NCBI RefSeq assembly: GCF_023273875.1
Contig: NZ_CP096882.1
Coordinates: forward strand, 2,232,001-2,296,000
From: Pseudarthrobacter sp. SSS035
Lineage (GTDB): Bacteria > Actinomycetota > Actinomycetes > Actinomycetales > Micrococcaceae
Length of the DNA stretch: 64,000 bases
Direction: 5' to 3'
Shown: one piece after another, positions 25,664 to 33,557 of the stretch
Numbering within the stretch: position 1 is the first letter of the stretch
How the letters are laid out: each line of letters opens with the position of its first letter
The notes under the pieces: model-generated
Told to the model about the DNA's origin: nothing
Databases searched by the model: none
The model's input: the letters and a program-made list of their open reading frames with translations, nothing else
Translations under genes and position numbers: made by a program

Positions 25664-26164
25664 ATGCCGCTGGACGAGGACGTGGTGGCTGCGATCTACC
25701 GCGAACACGGCTCCGCCCTGCGCCGTTTTGTCCTCAGCGCCTCCCGCGACCCACAGCTGGCAGAGGACGTGGTCCAGGAGACCGTGCTGCGCGTCTGGCA
25801 GCAGGCCCCGGACATCACCGGAAGCCTCCGCAGCTACCTGTTCCGTACAGCGCGGAACATCATGATCGACAACTACCGCAAAGCCCAAAGGCGTCCGGCC
25901 GAAGTGATGGAACGCGAACTCGCCGATCCCGCCGAGGCCGTGGAACGCGTGGATGAACTCCTGAACCGCGTGCTGATGGAAGAGGCGCTACTGCGGCTCA
26001 GTACCGAACACCGCGATGTCCTCGTCGCCCTCCACTACCGCCGTTTCACCGTCAACGAGGCCGCCGTGCAGCTGAACATCCCCAGCGGAACCGTGAAGTC
26101 CCGGGCCTATTACGCCGTCAGGGCGCTGCGGACCATCCTCGATGAGATGGGGGTGGAGCGGTGA
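25664..26164 (+). CDS. ECF sigma factor, SigL-like
   Basis: The ATG follows AGGAGGG. The 166-residue protein has region 2 (IYREHGSALRRFVLSASRDPQLAEDVVQETVLRVWQQAPDITGSLRSYLFRTARNIMIDNYRKAQRR) and region 4 (EALLRLSTEHRDVLVALHYRRFTVNEAAVQLNIPSGTVKSRAYYAVRAL). It directs RNA polymerase to TGAACC/CGT promoters, one of which lies just upstream. Its stop overlaps the GTG start of the anti-sigma gene by 4 bp. Calling it SigL-like rests on the promoter motif and gene pair, not on a tree. Confidence 0.93.
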   Translation: MPLDEDVVAAIYREHGSALRRFVLSASRDPQLAEDVVQETVLRVWQQAPDITGSLRSYLFRTARNIMIDNYRKAQRRPAEVMERELADPAEAVERVDELLNRVLMEEALLRLSTEHRDVLVALHYRRFTVNEAAVQLNIPSGTVKSRAYYAVRALRTILDEMGVER

Positions 26165-26826
26165 ACGCCTCTGAGCTGCACCAGCTGCTGGGCGCCTACG
26201 TGCTCGGCGGGCTTGATCCCGCGGATTCGCAACGTTTCGAAGCCCACCTTGAGGACTGCGCGGACTGCCGCACCGAACTTGCCGAGCTTGAAAGCCTGCC
26301 GGCCCTGCTCGACGCGCTGCCCGTCCCGGACGCGGTGGCGCTCACCGGGAGCACCCGCCCCGGGGTGGCCGCTGAGCCGGCCAGCTCCGTGCCGCGCAGG
26401 GTCCTCGATGAACTGGCCACCCGGCGTCGTAAATTACGACGGCGGTGGGTGGCGTTGGTGGGTGCCGTCGCCGCCGCGTGCCTCGCGTTGGGCATAGCGG
26501 CGGCCCCGCTGCTCAGCCGGCCGCCAGCGCCGGACGCCAGCTACTCGGTCCAGTCCGGCAATGGCCTGCAGTTCAGCATCGACCTCGCCCGGAAAACATG
26601 GGGCACCGAGCTGGCCGTGAACGGCAGCAAACTGCCGCTGGACGGAACCCTTTCGCTTTGGATCCGGGACCGCGACGGCGGCGAGGACCGGGCCTGCGCC
26701 TGGACCGCCACGCCGAGCGGAAGGGTGAAGGTCACGGGCGCCACGCCTGTTCAGCTGGCCAGCATCGCCAGCCTGGAACTGCGGGACGAAACCCAGCACG
26801 CCGTGGCTGTGATTACAGTGCCTTGA
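26161..26826 (+). CDS. Membrane-anchored zinc anti-sigma factor (RslA-like)
   Basis: The 221-residue protein has an N-terminal zinc anti-sigma domain with the H-x3-C-x2-C motif (FEAHLEDCADCRTEL). One membrane span follows (RWVALVGAVAAACLALGIAAAPLL). The extracytoplasmic domain has a RskA-like beta pattern (LQFSIDLARKTWGTELAVNGSKLPLDGTLSLWIRDRDG...VTGATPVQLASIASLEL). It should hold the preceding sigma factor until an oxidative or envelope signal releases it. It starts within the sigma stop region and ends one base before a convergent gene. Confidence 0.92.
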   Translation: MNASELHQLLGAYVLGGLDPADSQRFEAHLEDCADCRTELAELESLPALLDALPVPDAVALTGSTRPGVAAEPASSVPRRVLDELATRRRKLRRRWVALVGAVAAACLALGIAAAPLLSRPPAPDASYSVQSGNGLQFSIDLARKTWGTELAVNGSKLPLDGTLSLWIRDRDGGEDRACAWTATPSGRVKVTGATPVQLASIASLELRDETQHAVAVITVP

Positions 26827-27309
26827 TTATTGTGCAGTGAGGGCGCGGAACTCGGCGACCAGGGCCGGATCCTCGCAGGCACGGGCAAACGCTTCGATCC
26901 TCTTATTGATCTCACGGCCCAGGAGCCAGGCGCCCATCCGCTCCGCCACCGGCCGCAACCAGGCCGGGCGGCACGAAAAGGTGTACTTCCAGACGGTGCG
27001 CGTGCCGCCGTCGTCCGCGGTGAAACGCCAGCCGCCGCCGAAATTCCCGAAGAACCACGGTCCGGACACCATGGTCATACCCACATTCCTGGGTGGCGCA
27101 TAGGAAACGTATTCGCTCACCATCACCAGGCCCAGGCGGGACACGGTCCGGGTCCGGACGCCCTTTCCGGCGGACGTTGCGCCGTCCAGGAAACCTTGGG
27201 CCGAGATGAACGGGTCCCATTGGAGCCGGAACGCACCCGTGGTCTGGGAGAGGGCAAAGACTGTCTCCGGATCGAGGCGGATGAGGCGTTCGGCGCGTAC
27301 CTGGGGCAT
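26827..27309 (-). CDS. SRPBCC/polyketide-cyclase-like protein
   Basis: This 160-residue START/Bet v1-like protein begins PQVRAERLIRLDPETVFALSQTTGAFRLQWDPFI. It includes GMTMVSGPWFFGNFGGGWRFTADDGGTRTVWKYTFSCRP, which is the beta sheet of the lipid- or ligand-binding cavity. It has no signal or membrane span. Close relatives are general SRPBCC proteins without known ligands. It is directly convergent with the anti-sigma gene, with no spacer. Confidence 0.78.
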   Translation of the reverse strand: MPQVRAERLIRLDPETVFALSQTTGAFRLQWDPFISAQGFLDGATSAGKGVRTRTVSRLGLVMVSEYVSYAPPRNVGMTMVSGPWFFGNFGGGWRFTADDGGTRTVWKYTFSCRPAWLRPVAERMGAWLLGREINKRIEAFARACEDPALVAEFRALTAQ

Positions 27310-27387
27310 GGACCCACCCTAACCGGAGGCCGGGTGTTCCGGGTTGGGTCGGGTGTTCCAGGTGGGGCCCGGTGATGGCGCCCCACC

Positions 27388-28212
27388 CTACATTTTGGCC
27401 AGGCGAGCCCGGACCACCATGTACACGCCGTAGCAGATGAGGCCGGTGCCCACGGCGGCCAGCAAATACACGCCGAAGGGCTGGTCGCGCAGGGCCCTGA
27501 GTCCACCGTCCAGGCCCGTGGATTCACCCGGATCGGCCTGCAGGGTGGCGATGGTGATGAGCATCCCGGTCAGCAGCAGGACTACGCCTTTGGCGACGTA
27601 GCCGGTCACGCCCAAGGCGGAGACGGCCGTCCGGGCAGGGCGGGAAACGGGCATCGTGAGGTGTTTCTCGAAGGTCTTCTTGATTCCGCGGATGCCGTAG
27701 ATGATCCCGGTGATGGCGACGCCTAGTCCCACGAGGACCATCAGTGCTACGCCGCCGGGGGCCTTCATGACGGCGACGGTGAGGTCGCTTGCCGATTGCT
27801 GGTTGTCGCCGCCGGACCCTGTGCCCATGGCGAAGCTGGCCAGGGTCACGGCGAGCCCCGCAAACACCACGGCCTGCGCTGCCGCTTTGGCCTTCTTGCC
27901 GGCTTTGTCCTTGGTGGGCAGCCGGTTGTAGTCGAAGACGGCATCGCTCGCCTGCCAGAGGGCAAGGGCCGCGCAGGCGGCAAAGCTTGCCCACAGGAGG
28001 AACGGCCCGGCGGGCTGGCTGGCCAGTTCGGAAACAGCCCCGCTGAAATCAGCATTCCCTGAACCGCCCATGGCGAGGCGGATGGCTATGGCGCCCACCA
28101 GAAAGTGCAGTAGGCCGCTTACCGCGAAACCCACCCTCGCCAGCAACTCCAGTGCGCGCGAGTTGGTGACGTCCTCCGCCGCGCCTGCGGCGTCTTTGAG
28201 TTCTCTTTTGAT
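27388..28212 (-). CDS. DUF1206 multi-pass membrane protein
   Basis: The product has three pairs of hydrophobic segments in a repeated DUF1206 pattern (LLARVGFAVSGLLHFLVGAIAIRLA, ALMVLVGLGVAITGIIYGIRGIKKTF, VTGYVAKGVVLLLTGMLITIATL). It ends GLICYGVYMVVRARLAKM, with the typical YxxxxxR(A/Y)R motif. The open frame extends to 28377, but no well-placed ATG, GTG or TTG exists. GAAGGA (28219-28224) is followed after 6 nt by ATC at 28212, giving IKRELKDAAGAAEDVTNSRALELL, the normal N-terminus for this family. Function is unknown. Confidence 0.8.
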   Translation of the reverse strand: MKRELKDAAGAAEDVTNSRALELLARVGFAVSGLLHFLVGAIAIRLAMGGSGNADFSGAVSELASQPAGPFLLWASFAACAALALWQASDAVFDYNRLPTKDKAGKKAKAAAQAVVFAGLAVTLASFAMGTGSGGDNQQSASDLTVAVMKAPGGVALMVLVGLGVAITGIIYGIRGIKKTFEKHLTMPVSRPARTAVSALGVTGYVAKGVVLLLTGMLITIATLQADPGESTGLDGGLRALRDQPFGVYLLAAVGTGLICYGVYMVVRARLAKM

Positions 28213-28357
28213 GGCGCTTCCTTCGGGCCAGCGCCGCAGGGGCGCAGATTTGCGTGCCCCCGCACAACCCCATCGTGCCACGGGAAACCGGCCGCGAACA
28301 GTACCAACTCTTGCGCACCGCGGACCGACAATAACTGCACGTGCGTTGGTGTGCCCG

Positions 28358-28380
28358 GCGATGGGAGTGTTCCCCATCGC
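28358..28380. other. Hairpin in the gap before the WXG100 gene
   Basis: GCGATGGG (28358-28365) and CCCATCGC (28373-28380) pair around a 7-nt loop. The hairpin is in the 240-bp gap between DUF1206 and the WXG100-type gene, about 70 bp before the latter. The rest of the gap shows an AT-rich stretch at 28426-28437, but I see no clear promoter hexamers. Confidence 0.35.
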
Positions 28381-28452
28381 GGGAGAATTGCCACCATGCG
28401 ACGATATGTCCAGCGATAGAACTAACTCTTAATATTCTCCGGGGGAGACACC

Positions 28453-30045
28453 ATGACTTTTTACGGCGCCGACGTCAGCCAGCTGCGGGAGCTGGCGAGG
28501 GCCGTTGACAAGGCGGCCGCGTTGCTCAGCAGCCGGGCCAGCTCCCTGCAGGGCCAGATCCAGTCCGCGCCATGGAAGGGTGCCGACGGCGAGCTGTTCC
28601 GGCAGGACTGGTCCGGCAACCACCGCCCCAGCCTGGAGCGGGTGGCATCCAGCCTCCGCCACAACTCCAAGCTGCTCCTGCAGCACGCAAACGAACAGGA
28701 ACAGTCCTCTGCCGCGACCGGCGGCGGCAGCAGTGGCGGTGGCGGGACCAGCGTCCTGGACAAAATCAAGGACCTGGGCAGCCGCGCCCAGAACTGGCTG
28801 GAGGAACAGGTGGCGAAGGCGGCAGCGGCTGAGGCCCACCGCCAGGAGCTGAAGGGGGACATGGATGGCATGCTCAAGGCCAGCCCGGAAGAGCAAGCCA
28901 AGTGGTGGGCCAGCCTGTCCGAGGCGGACCGGAAATACCTGATAGAAGGCGAAGACGAGAACGGCCCGTTCGCCGAGGACCTCATGAGGATGGACGGCGG
29001 GATTCCCCAGTCCGCCCAGGATCAGGCGAGTGCCCACCTCCGGGAACTCGCCAGGACAGAAACTCCTGTATACACGGAGTCTGGCAAGGCCTCCCTTGAT
29101 GCCCGGGTGGCCTGGTTCCACGCCGGCGCGGAGGTGGGCACCGTCGTCGTAGAGAATGCAGACGGTTCGGCCACCATAAAGGTCTACGGAAACGTGGGCG
29201 TAGGAGTAAACGACACCACCGGCACGGCCGGGGTCACGCTGAACGGAGAGGCCTCGCGCGAGTACAAATTCGGCAGCCTGGAGGAGGCCATGGCCGCCCG
29301 CAACCAGATTTACACGGATCTCCCGCCGGACAGCGTCGGTGAGATCAAGGATATGGCAGGCAACCCGCCCGGCTACGTCCTGGACACCATCAACGATGCT
29401 GCGGACGACAACGGCTCCACCGGCCACGACGACAAAGCCAAGGGAACCCTTTCCCTGGAAGCCGAGGGTGAATCCGGCCAGGCTTCGGGCTCGGCGAAGC
29501 TGGATCTTGCCTACGAGCGGAACCTGACGGACGGCACGGCCACCGCCAGCGCCGAGGTGTCGGCCCAGGGCAAGCTGGACCTTGACGGCAGGGTGTTCGA
29601 GGCCTCGGGCAAGGGCGGCCTGGAAGTGAACCTGGATAAGAACGGCAACATGGAATCGGTCGCCGTATCCATGGAGGGCACGGTTGCCTCGGGCGCCAGC
29701 ACGGGTGCCGACCTCCAGGGCGCAAAGGCTGAGTCCAGCGTGACAGTGGGCACTCAGGGCACCGTGAAGATCAATGTTGAGTACTCACCGGAGAACGCGC
29801 CTGTGATCGATAGCTACATGCGCAATATGGCGTTGGGAGACACAGTTGCGGCCGGCCACGACGCGGCCAAGCTCTACGCGGCAGGTTCCGCCACGGTCCA
29901 GGTGAACAGTGTGGTGACGGCATCCAACGAGTTCGGCGTTGACCTCAAGGCCGGCGAGGTGGAGGTCAAAACCGAGAACAAGGCAACCACCAACGTGTCC
30001 ACGTACTATAAGGTCCCGAACGACACCAAGCTCGAGGAGCTCTGA
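28453..30045 (+). CDS. Long WXG100-type protein, candidate ESX/T7SS substrate
   Basis: The 530-residue product follows GGGGGAGA. Residues ~1-90 are helical with the W-x-G turn (SAPWKGADGELFRQDW), like WXG100 proteins that pair as helical hairpins and exit by type VII secretion. A Gly/Ser linker (GGGSSGGGG) and charged helical region follow. Then comes a ~300-residue beta-rich repetitive domain (GTLSLEAEGESGQASGSAKLDL, TASAEVSAQGKLDLDG, GLEVNLDKNGNMESVAV). No signal peptide, known toxin domain or catalytic motif is visible. The 148-residue downstream gene is a probable partner. Export is an inference; no ESX machinery is in the window. Confidence 0.7.
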   Translation: MTFYGADVSQLRELARAVDKAAALLSSRASSLQGQIQSAPWKGADGELFRQDWSGNHRPSLERVASSLRHNSKLLLQHANEQEQSSAATGGGSSGGGGTSVLDKIKDLGSRAQNWLEEQVAKAAAAEAHRQELKGDMDGMLKASPEEQAKWWASLSEADRKYLIEGEDENGPFAEDLMRMDGGIPQSAQDQASAHLRELARTETPVYTESGKASLDARVAWFHAGAEVGTVVVENADGSATIKVYGNVGVGVNDTTGTAGVTLNGEASREYKFGSLEEAMAARNQIYTDLPPDSVGEIKDMAGNPPGYVLDTINDAADDNGSTGHDDKAKGTLSLEAEGESGQASGSAKLDLAYERNLTDGTATASAEVSAQGKLDLDGRVFEASGKGGLEVNLDKNGNMESVAVSMEGTVASGASTGADLQGAKAESSVTVGTQGTVKINVEYSPENAPVIDSYMRNMALGDTVAAGHDAAKLYAAGSATVQVNSVVTASNEFGVDLKAGEVEVKTENKATTNVSTYYKVPNDTKLEEL

Positions 30046-30107
30046 CGTCCCGTGCGGATCCGCACGTGCCGGCCAGCCCAGCCAAGACTTACCGCTAAGG
30101 AGCAACC

Positions 30108-30554
30108 ATGTCAGTTCATATCGAGTCCCCGCTGGGATTCACGGCAGACTTCCCCGAGCACACCCAGGTTCTGGAGGACTCCGCCGCCGGGCCAAACACT
30201 GAGCAGTATGGCCTGCTGGGCGGTGTCCTGGTGACGGTCATCAAGGACGACACCTCCGTGACCGGCGCCGCGCAGGCTAACGGCTGGGCACACCTGATGT
30301 CAGGCTTCTACCTTGAAGACCGGGCCGGGACCATCCTCACCGAAGGCGAACTGAACGTACCCGGTAAGTCCTCGTACGCCGTCGTGGTTGGATACACGGA
30401 TCCGACAGGCGAGGCGAGGGTCGCGGCCACTGTGGGTGTTTGGGAGAACAACCGCTTCATCGGTGTTGTGGTGATCTGGCCGTACGTGAACCCGGAGATC
30501 GAGCCGCGGCTGGGGATGCTCAAGGAGATCGTCGCCTCCATCAGCGTGAACTGA
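30108..30554 (+). CDS. Small soluble partner of the WXG100-type protein, function unknown
   Basis: The 148-residue protein starts with SVHIESPLGFTADFPEHTQVLED. It has an alternating beta pattern (AGTILTEGELNVPGKSSYAVVVGYTDPTGEARVAATVGVWENNRFIGVVVIWPYV) and ends LKEIVASISVN. This resembles the LpqN/Mog1/PsbP-like fold seen in small actinobacterial proteins, but the match is weak. It has no signal or membrane span. It lies 62 bp after the WXG100-type gene, behind AAGGAG, and ends at a hairpin repeat, so the two form a bicistronic unit. A chaperone or immunity role is possible. Confidence 0.62.
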   Translation: MSVHIESPLGFTADFPEHTQVLEDSAAGPNTEQYGLLGGVLVTVIKDDTSVTGAAQANGWAHLMSGFYLEDRAGTILTEGELNVPGKSSYAVVVGYTDPTGEARVAATVGVWENNRFIGVVVIWPYVNPEIEPRLGMLKEIVASISVN

Positions 30555-30555
30555 C

Positions 30556-30606
30556 CCCAACTAAGTAGCAGTAGGTGTCGTTATGACGGCTCATAACTAC
30601 TCAGTT
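30556..30606. repeat. Hairpin repeat, copy 2 of the AACTAAGTAGC family
   Basis: It begins with the same 14 bases as 7107-7120 (CCCAACTAAGTAGC). The outer arms AACTAAGTAG (30559-30568) and CTACTCAGTT (30597-30606) pair except for one A-C. The inner arms GTTATGA and TCATAAC pair around CGGC. The right arm lacks the segment opposite CAGTAGGTGTC, so this copy looks deleted. It separates the convergent WXG100-partner gene and trmB and may end both transcripts. Confidence 0.7.
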
Positions 30607-30614
30607 TCCGTGGC

Positions 30615-31538
30615 TCAGCGGCGGCGGTAGCAGAGGTCGAAGATCAGCCGGCCGGCCTCGTGGGCCTTCGCCTCGAAACTCGTGCGGATCCGGCCTTCGA
30701 AGCGTGGCGCCCAGCCGCCCGTTTCATCCACACCCTCGTTGGGGCCTGTATGCGCGGTACTCACCGGCGCCCGGCCTTCGCGGACGGGCGCGCCGCCCAC
30801 CAGGGTTTCGACGCCGGATTGCCACACCTGGGTGAGCGGACTTTCCGGGCCGTGGCGCTCGCCCGTGTGGAGGTTTTCGAAGTCTGGGGAGTCCGCGAGG
30901 ACGTCGCGGACGTGGACGGCGTAGTTGGACCAGTCCGTGGCGACCCGCCACAGTCCGCCCTTGGTGAGTGCCCGTGCTGCCAGTTCGGCGAACTCCGGCT
31001 GGATGAGGCGGCGCTTGTGGTGGCGTGACTTGTGCCAGGGATCGGGGAAGAACACCCACAGCTCGCTGACGGATCCTGCCGGCAGCATGGTGGCCAGGAC
31101 CTCGGGCGCGTTGGCTTCCACCACCCGGACGTTGTTCAGCCCGCGGCTGTTGATCTTGATGATGGTGTTGGCCAGCCCCGGGGTATAGACCTCGACAGCC
31201 AGGAAGTCCGTGTCCGGGTTTTCCTCGGCCGCGTGGCAGATGGCATCGCCCAGCCCCGAACCGATTTCCACAATCAGCGGTGCCTTGCGGCCGAACTCGG
31301 ACTCAGCGTCGAAGGTGTAGTCCGGGTGGACCGACGTGTTCGCAATGTGCCGGGGCACGTCCAGCGCCCACCGGTCCGAGTGCTCTTCCCACGCCGTCTG
31401 CCGGCGTCCCTGGAGGCGGGTGCCGCGGCGCACAAAGCTCACCGGCCTGCCGCCGTAGGTGCCGAAAGACGCCTGGGTTCCGGGTGTCACCGGGCGCGGG
31501 ACATGCGGAGGCTGGGGAGATTCTGGGGATTCGCTCAT
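30615..31538 (-). CDS. trmB: tRNA (guanine-N7-)-methyltransferase
   Basis: The ATG at 31538 follows GGAAGGG; the frame extends further but without support. The 307-residue enzyme methylates G46 of tRNA with SAM. It has the SAM site PLIVEIGSGLGDAICHAAEENPDTDFLAVEVYTPGLANTI, the TrmB signature VFFPDPWHKSRHHKRRLIQPEFAE, and a C-terminal FEAKAHEAGRLIFDL. The insert near residues 230-285 (GHGPESP to GWAPRFEGR) is longer than in E. coli, as in other actinobacteria. Confidence 0.95.
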   Translation of the reverse strand: MSESPESPQPPHVPRPVTPGTQASFGTYGGRPVSFVRRGTRLQGRRQTAWEEHSDRWALDVPRHIANTSVHPDYTFDAESEFGRKAPLIVEIGSGLGDAICHAAEENPDTDFLAVEVYTPGLANTIIKINSRGLNNVRVVEANAPEVLATMLPAGSVSELWVFFPDPWHKSRHHKRRLIQPEFAELAARALTKGGLWRVATDWSNYAVHVRDVLADSPDFENLHTGERHGPESPLTQVWQSGVETLVGGAPVREGRAPVSTAHTGPNEGVDETGGWAPRFEGRIRTSFEAKAHEAGRLIFDLCYRRR

Positions 31539-31655
31539 CCCTTCCAGAATACCCGGGGCCCACGCCCACGGCTTGGGCACTCACCTGAGCCTCGAACGGG
31601 ACGCGATGGAACGCGAAAATGGTCGCCCTGCGAAGTCGGAAAGGAAAATGAAATC

Positions 31656-32051
31656 TCAGAAGAGGATCATAAAGTCCCCGTCCCTGAGCACGAGCACCAG
31701 GCCCACGGCAACCTCGGCCGCCGATATCCACAACGCAGCCACACCAGCCCGCCAACCGTTTGACCGACGCACAAATACGCGGAGCGAAACAATGCCGAGC
31801 GCCACTGCGAGCAGGCCAAACAGCGCCGGATAGCTCCACAGCACCAACGGTGCAACCCAGTCCAGCCGCCCAGCGCCCTCGGAAGGCCTCGTAAAGAGGG
31901 CAACCAATAGGCTGAGCGGCCCAGTCAAAAACATACTGGCGGGCGCAATGAGGCTGAAGGCGAGGCTGGCTGTCCCTTCGCCGCTGCCGTGGGCCTTCGG
32001 CGAGGCCGGGGCTGGCGCAATGGACGGATCGTGCAACGGTGCGAGGCTCAT
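31656..32051 (-). CDS. Small four-span-type membrane protein, unknown
   Basis: The ATG at 32051 follows GGGAGAAA. The 131-residue product has a short Pro/Ala-rich N-terminus and about three hydrophobic segments (LAFSLIAPASMFLTGPLSLLVALF, APLVLWSYPALFGLLAVALGIVSL, AGVAALWISAAEVAVGLVLVL). The layout resembles DUF4190-type proteins. I do not recognise a function. It is divergent from the MFS gene at 32201. Confidence 0.6.
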   Translation of the reverse strand: MSLAPLHDPSIAPAPASPKAHGSGEGTASLAFSLIAPASMFLTGPLSLLVALFTRPSEGAGRLDWVAPLVLWSYPALFGLLAVALGIVSLRVFVRRSNGWRAGVAALWISAAEVAVGLVLVLRDGDFMILF

Positions 32052-32200
32052 GGTTTCTCCCGAATGCTGTGGCTGGATACCGCTTGCTGATCCCAAACTA
32101 GAGTCGCTCCAAGCGGGTCACCAGCCCCTTTCTGGCCTATGTGGATAACTTCGCAAGGGCCGGCTGGCGCCAAGGCCAGTCCGGGCGTGAGGGCTCAAGG

Positions 32201-33556
32201 ATGCGCAATGACAGAATGGGTCCCGTGACCCGTGCTGACAACGTTGACGTGCCTGGACTGCTGATCGACGCCGAAATCGACGACATCCCCCCAGCCGCCC
32301 CGACGCGCCTTCCGGGCCAGTCGGGCGGCGGTCCGGAGAGCCCGCGGGGCAGCCGGCGCGCGCTCGTGTACCTGGGCCTCTGCCTGGTGCTTATCGGGCT
32401 GAACCTCCGCACGGTGTTCTCCAGTTTCGCTGCGGTTCTTCCGGAGATCACGTCCGACGCCGGCCTGCCGGGCTGGGCCGTCGTGGTGCTCACCACCGTG
32501 CCCGTGACGCTCCTGGGGGTCTTCGCGCCGCTGGCCCCTGTCCTGGCCCGCCGGTTCGGCGCCGAACGCGTCCTGCTTGGTGCCATGGCAGTACTCACGG
32601 CGGGGCTGCTGCTGCGGCCCGCGGACATCGGCGGCCTCGTGCCCGGTGCCGGCCACCTCCCTACTTTGCTGGCGGGAACTGCTGCCTGCGGTGCCGCCAT
32701 CGCCCTGTGCAACGTATTGCTGCCAGGGCTGGTGAAGCGCGATTTCCCGCATCGGCTGGGTCTCATGGGCGGCCTGTACACCACTGCCATCTGCGCGTCG
32801 GCCGCCCTCGGAGCCGGCTTTACCTACCCCGTCTTCACGGCGACGGGGGAGTGGACCTCGGCGCTGTGGTTCTGGGCCGTTCCTGCCGCCGTCGTACTTT
32901 TGCTGTTCCTTCCGGTGGCGCTGCGCCAGCATCCCGTCCGGCACCAGGCCGCCAACCTCGGCGTCAACGTGTGGCGTTCGGCGGTGGCATGGCAGGTGAC
33001 CATCTTCATGGTGCTGCAGGCCATGATGTCCTTCAGCGTTTTTGCCTGGCTGGCGCCGATCCTGCGCGAACGCGGCGTGGACGGCGGCACGGCCGGCCTG
33101 ATGGTCTCTGTTTCGATCGTGCTCCAGATGACGGGTTCGCTGTTTGCCCCTGCACTGGCGGCGAGGTTCCGTGACCAGCGGGCCATCGCTGTAGTGGTGG
33201 CGCTGATGACCGGCGGCGGGTTTGCGCTGAGCATCTTCGGACCCCTGGAACTCATCTGGGTGTGGACGGGGCTGCTCGGCCTGGGCCAGGGAAGCCTCAC
33301 CGCGGTTGCCCTGACCATGATCATGCTGCGGACCCGCGACGGGCACACCGCGGCGCACCTGTCCGGGATGATGCAGGGCGTGGGCTACGGGCTAGGTTCC
33401 ACCGGCACGCTGATGGTGGGCCAGCTGCACCAGGCCACGGGATCGTTCACGGCCGCCGGGGTGCTGTTCCTGGTGGTCGGTTCACTGGCCGCGGTGTTCG
33501 GTTACCGCGCGGGCCGGAACCGCTACATCGGCGACTCCAGCCGATCGGGCCAATAG
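32201..33556 (+). CDS. MFS transporter, CynX/NimT type
   Basis: The ATG at 32201 (MRNDRMGPV) has AGGG about 7 nt upstream; a GTG at 32141 would add 20 unsupported residues. The ~450-residue protein has a 65-residue polar N-terminus, then 12 membrane spans. It begins LVYLGLCLVLIGLNLRTVFSSFAAVLPEI, the CynX/NimT (cyanate or nitroimidazole efflux) pattern with NLR in helix 1. LTAVALTMIMLRTRDGHTAAHLSGMMQGVGYGLGS is typical of the second half. The substrate is not inferable. It ends 1 bp before another MFS gene. Confidence 0.87.
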   Translation: MRNDRMGPVTRADNVDVPGLLIDAEIDDIPPAAPTRLPGQSGGGPESPRGSRRALVYLGLCLVLIGLNLRTVFSSFAAVLPEITSDAGLPGWAVVVLTTVPVTLLGVFAPLAPVLARRFGAERVLLGAMAVLTAGLLLRPADIGGLVPGAGHLPTLLAGTAACGAAIALCNVLLPGLVKRDFPHRLGLMGGLYTTAICASAALGAGFTYPVFTATGEWTSALWFWAVPAAVVLLLFLPVALRQHPVRHQAANLGVNVWRSAVAWQVTIFMVLQAMMSFSVFAWLAPILRERGVDGGTAGLMVSVSIVLQMTGSLFAPALAARFRDQRAIAVVVALMTGGGFALSIFGPLELIWVWTGLLGLGQGSLTAVALTMIMLRTRDGHTAAHLSGMMQGVGYGLGSTGTLMVGQLHQATGSFTAAGVLFLVVGSLAAVFGYRAGRNRYIGDSSRSGQ

Positions 33557-33557
33557 C

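Noticed and set aside
31539..31655. Possible small gene or RNA between trmB and the membrane protein
   Set aside because: I found no hairpin, ribosome site or codon pattern that sets it apart; it is probably the trmB promoter region.
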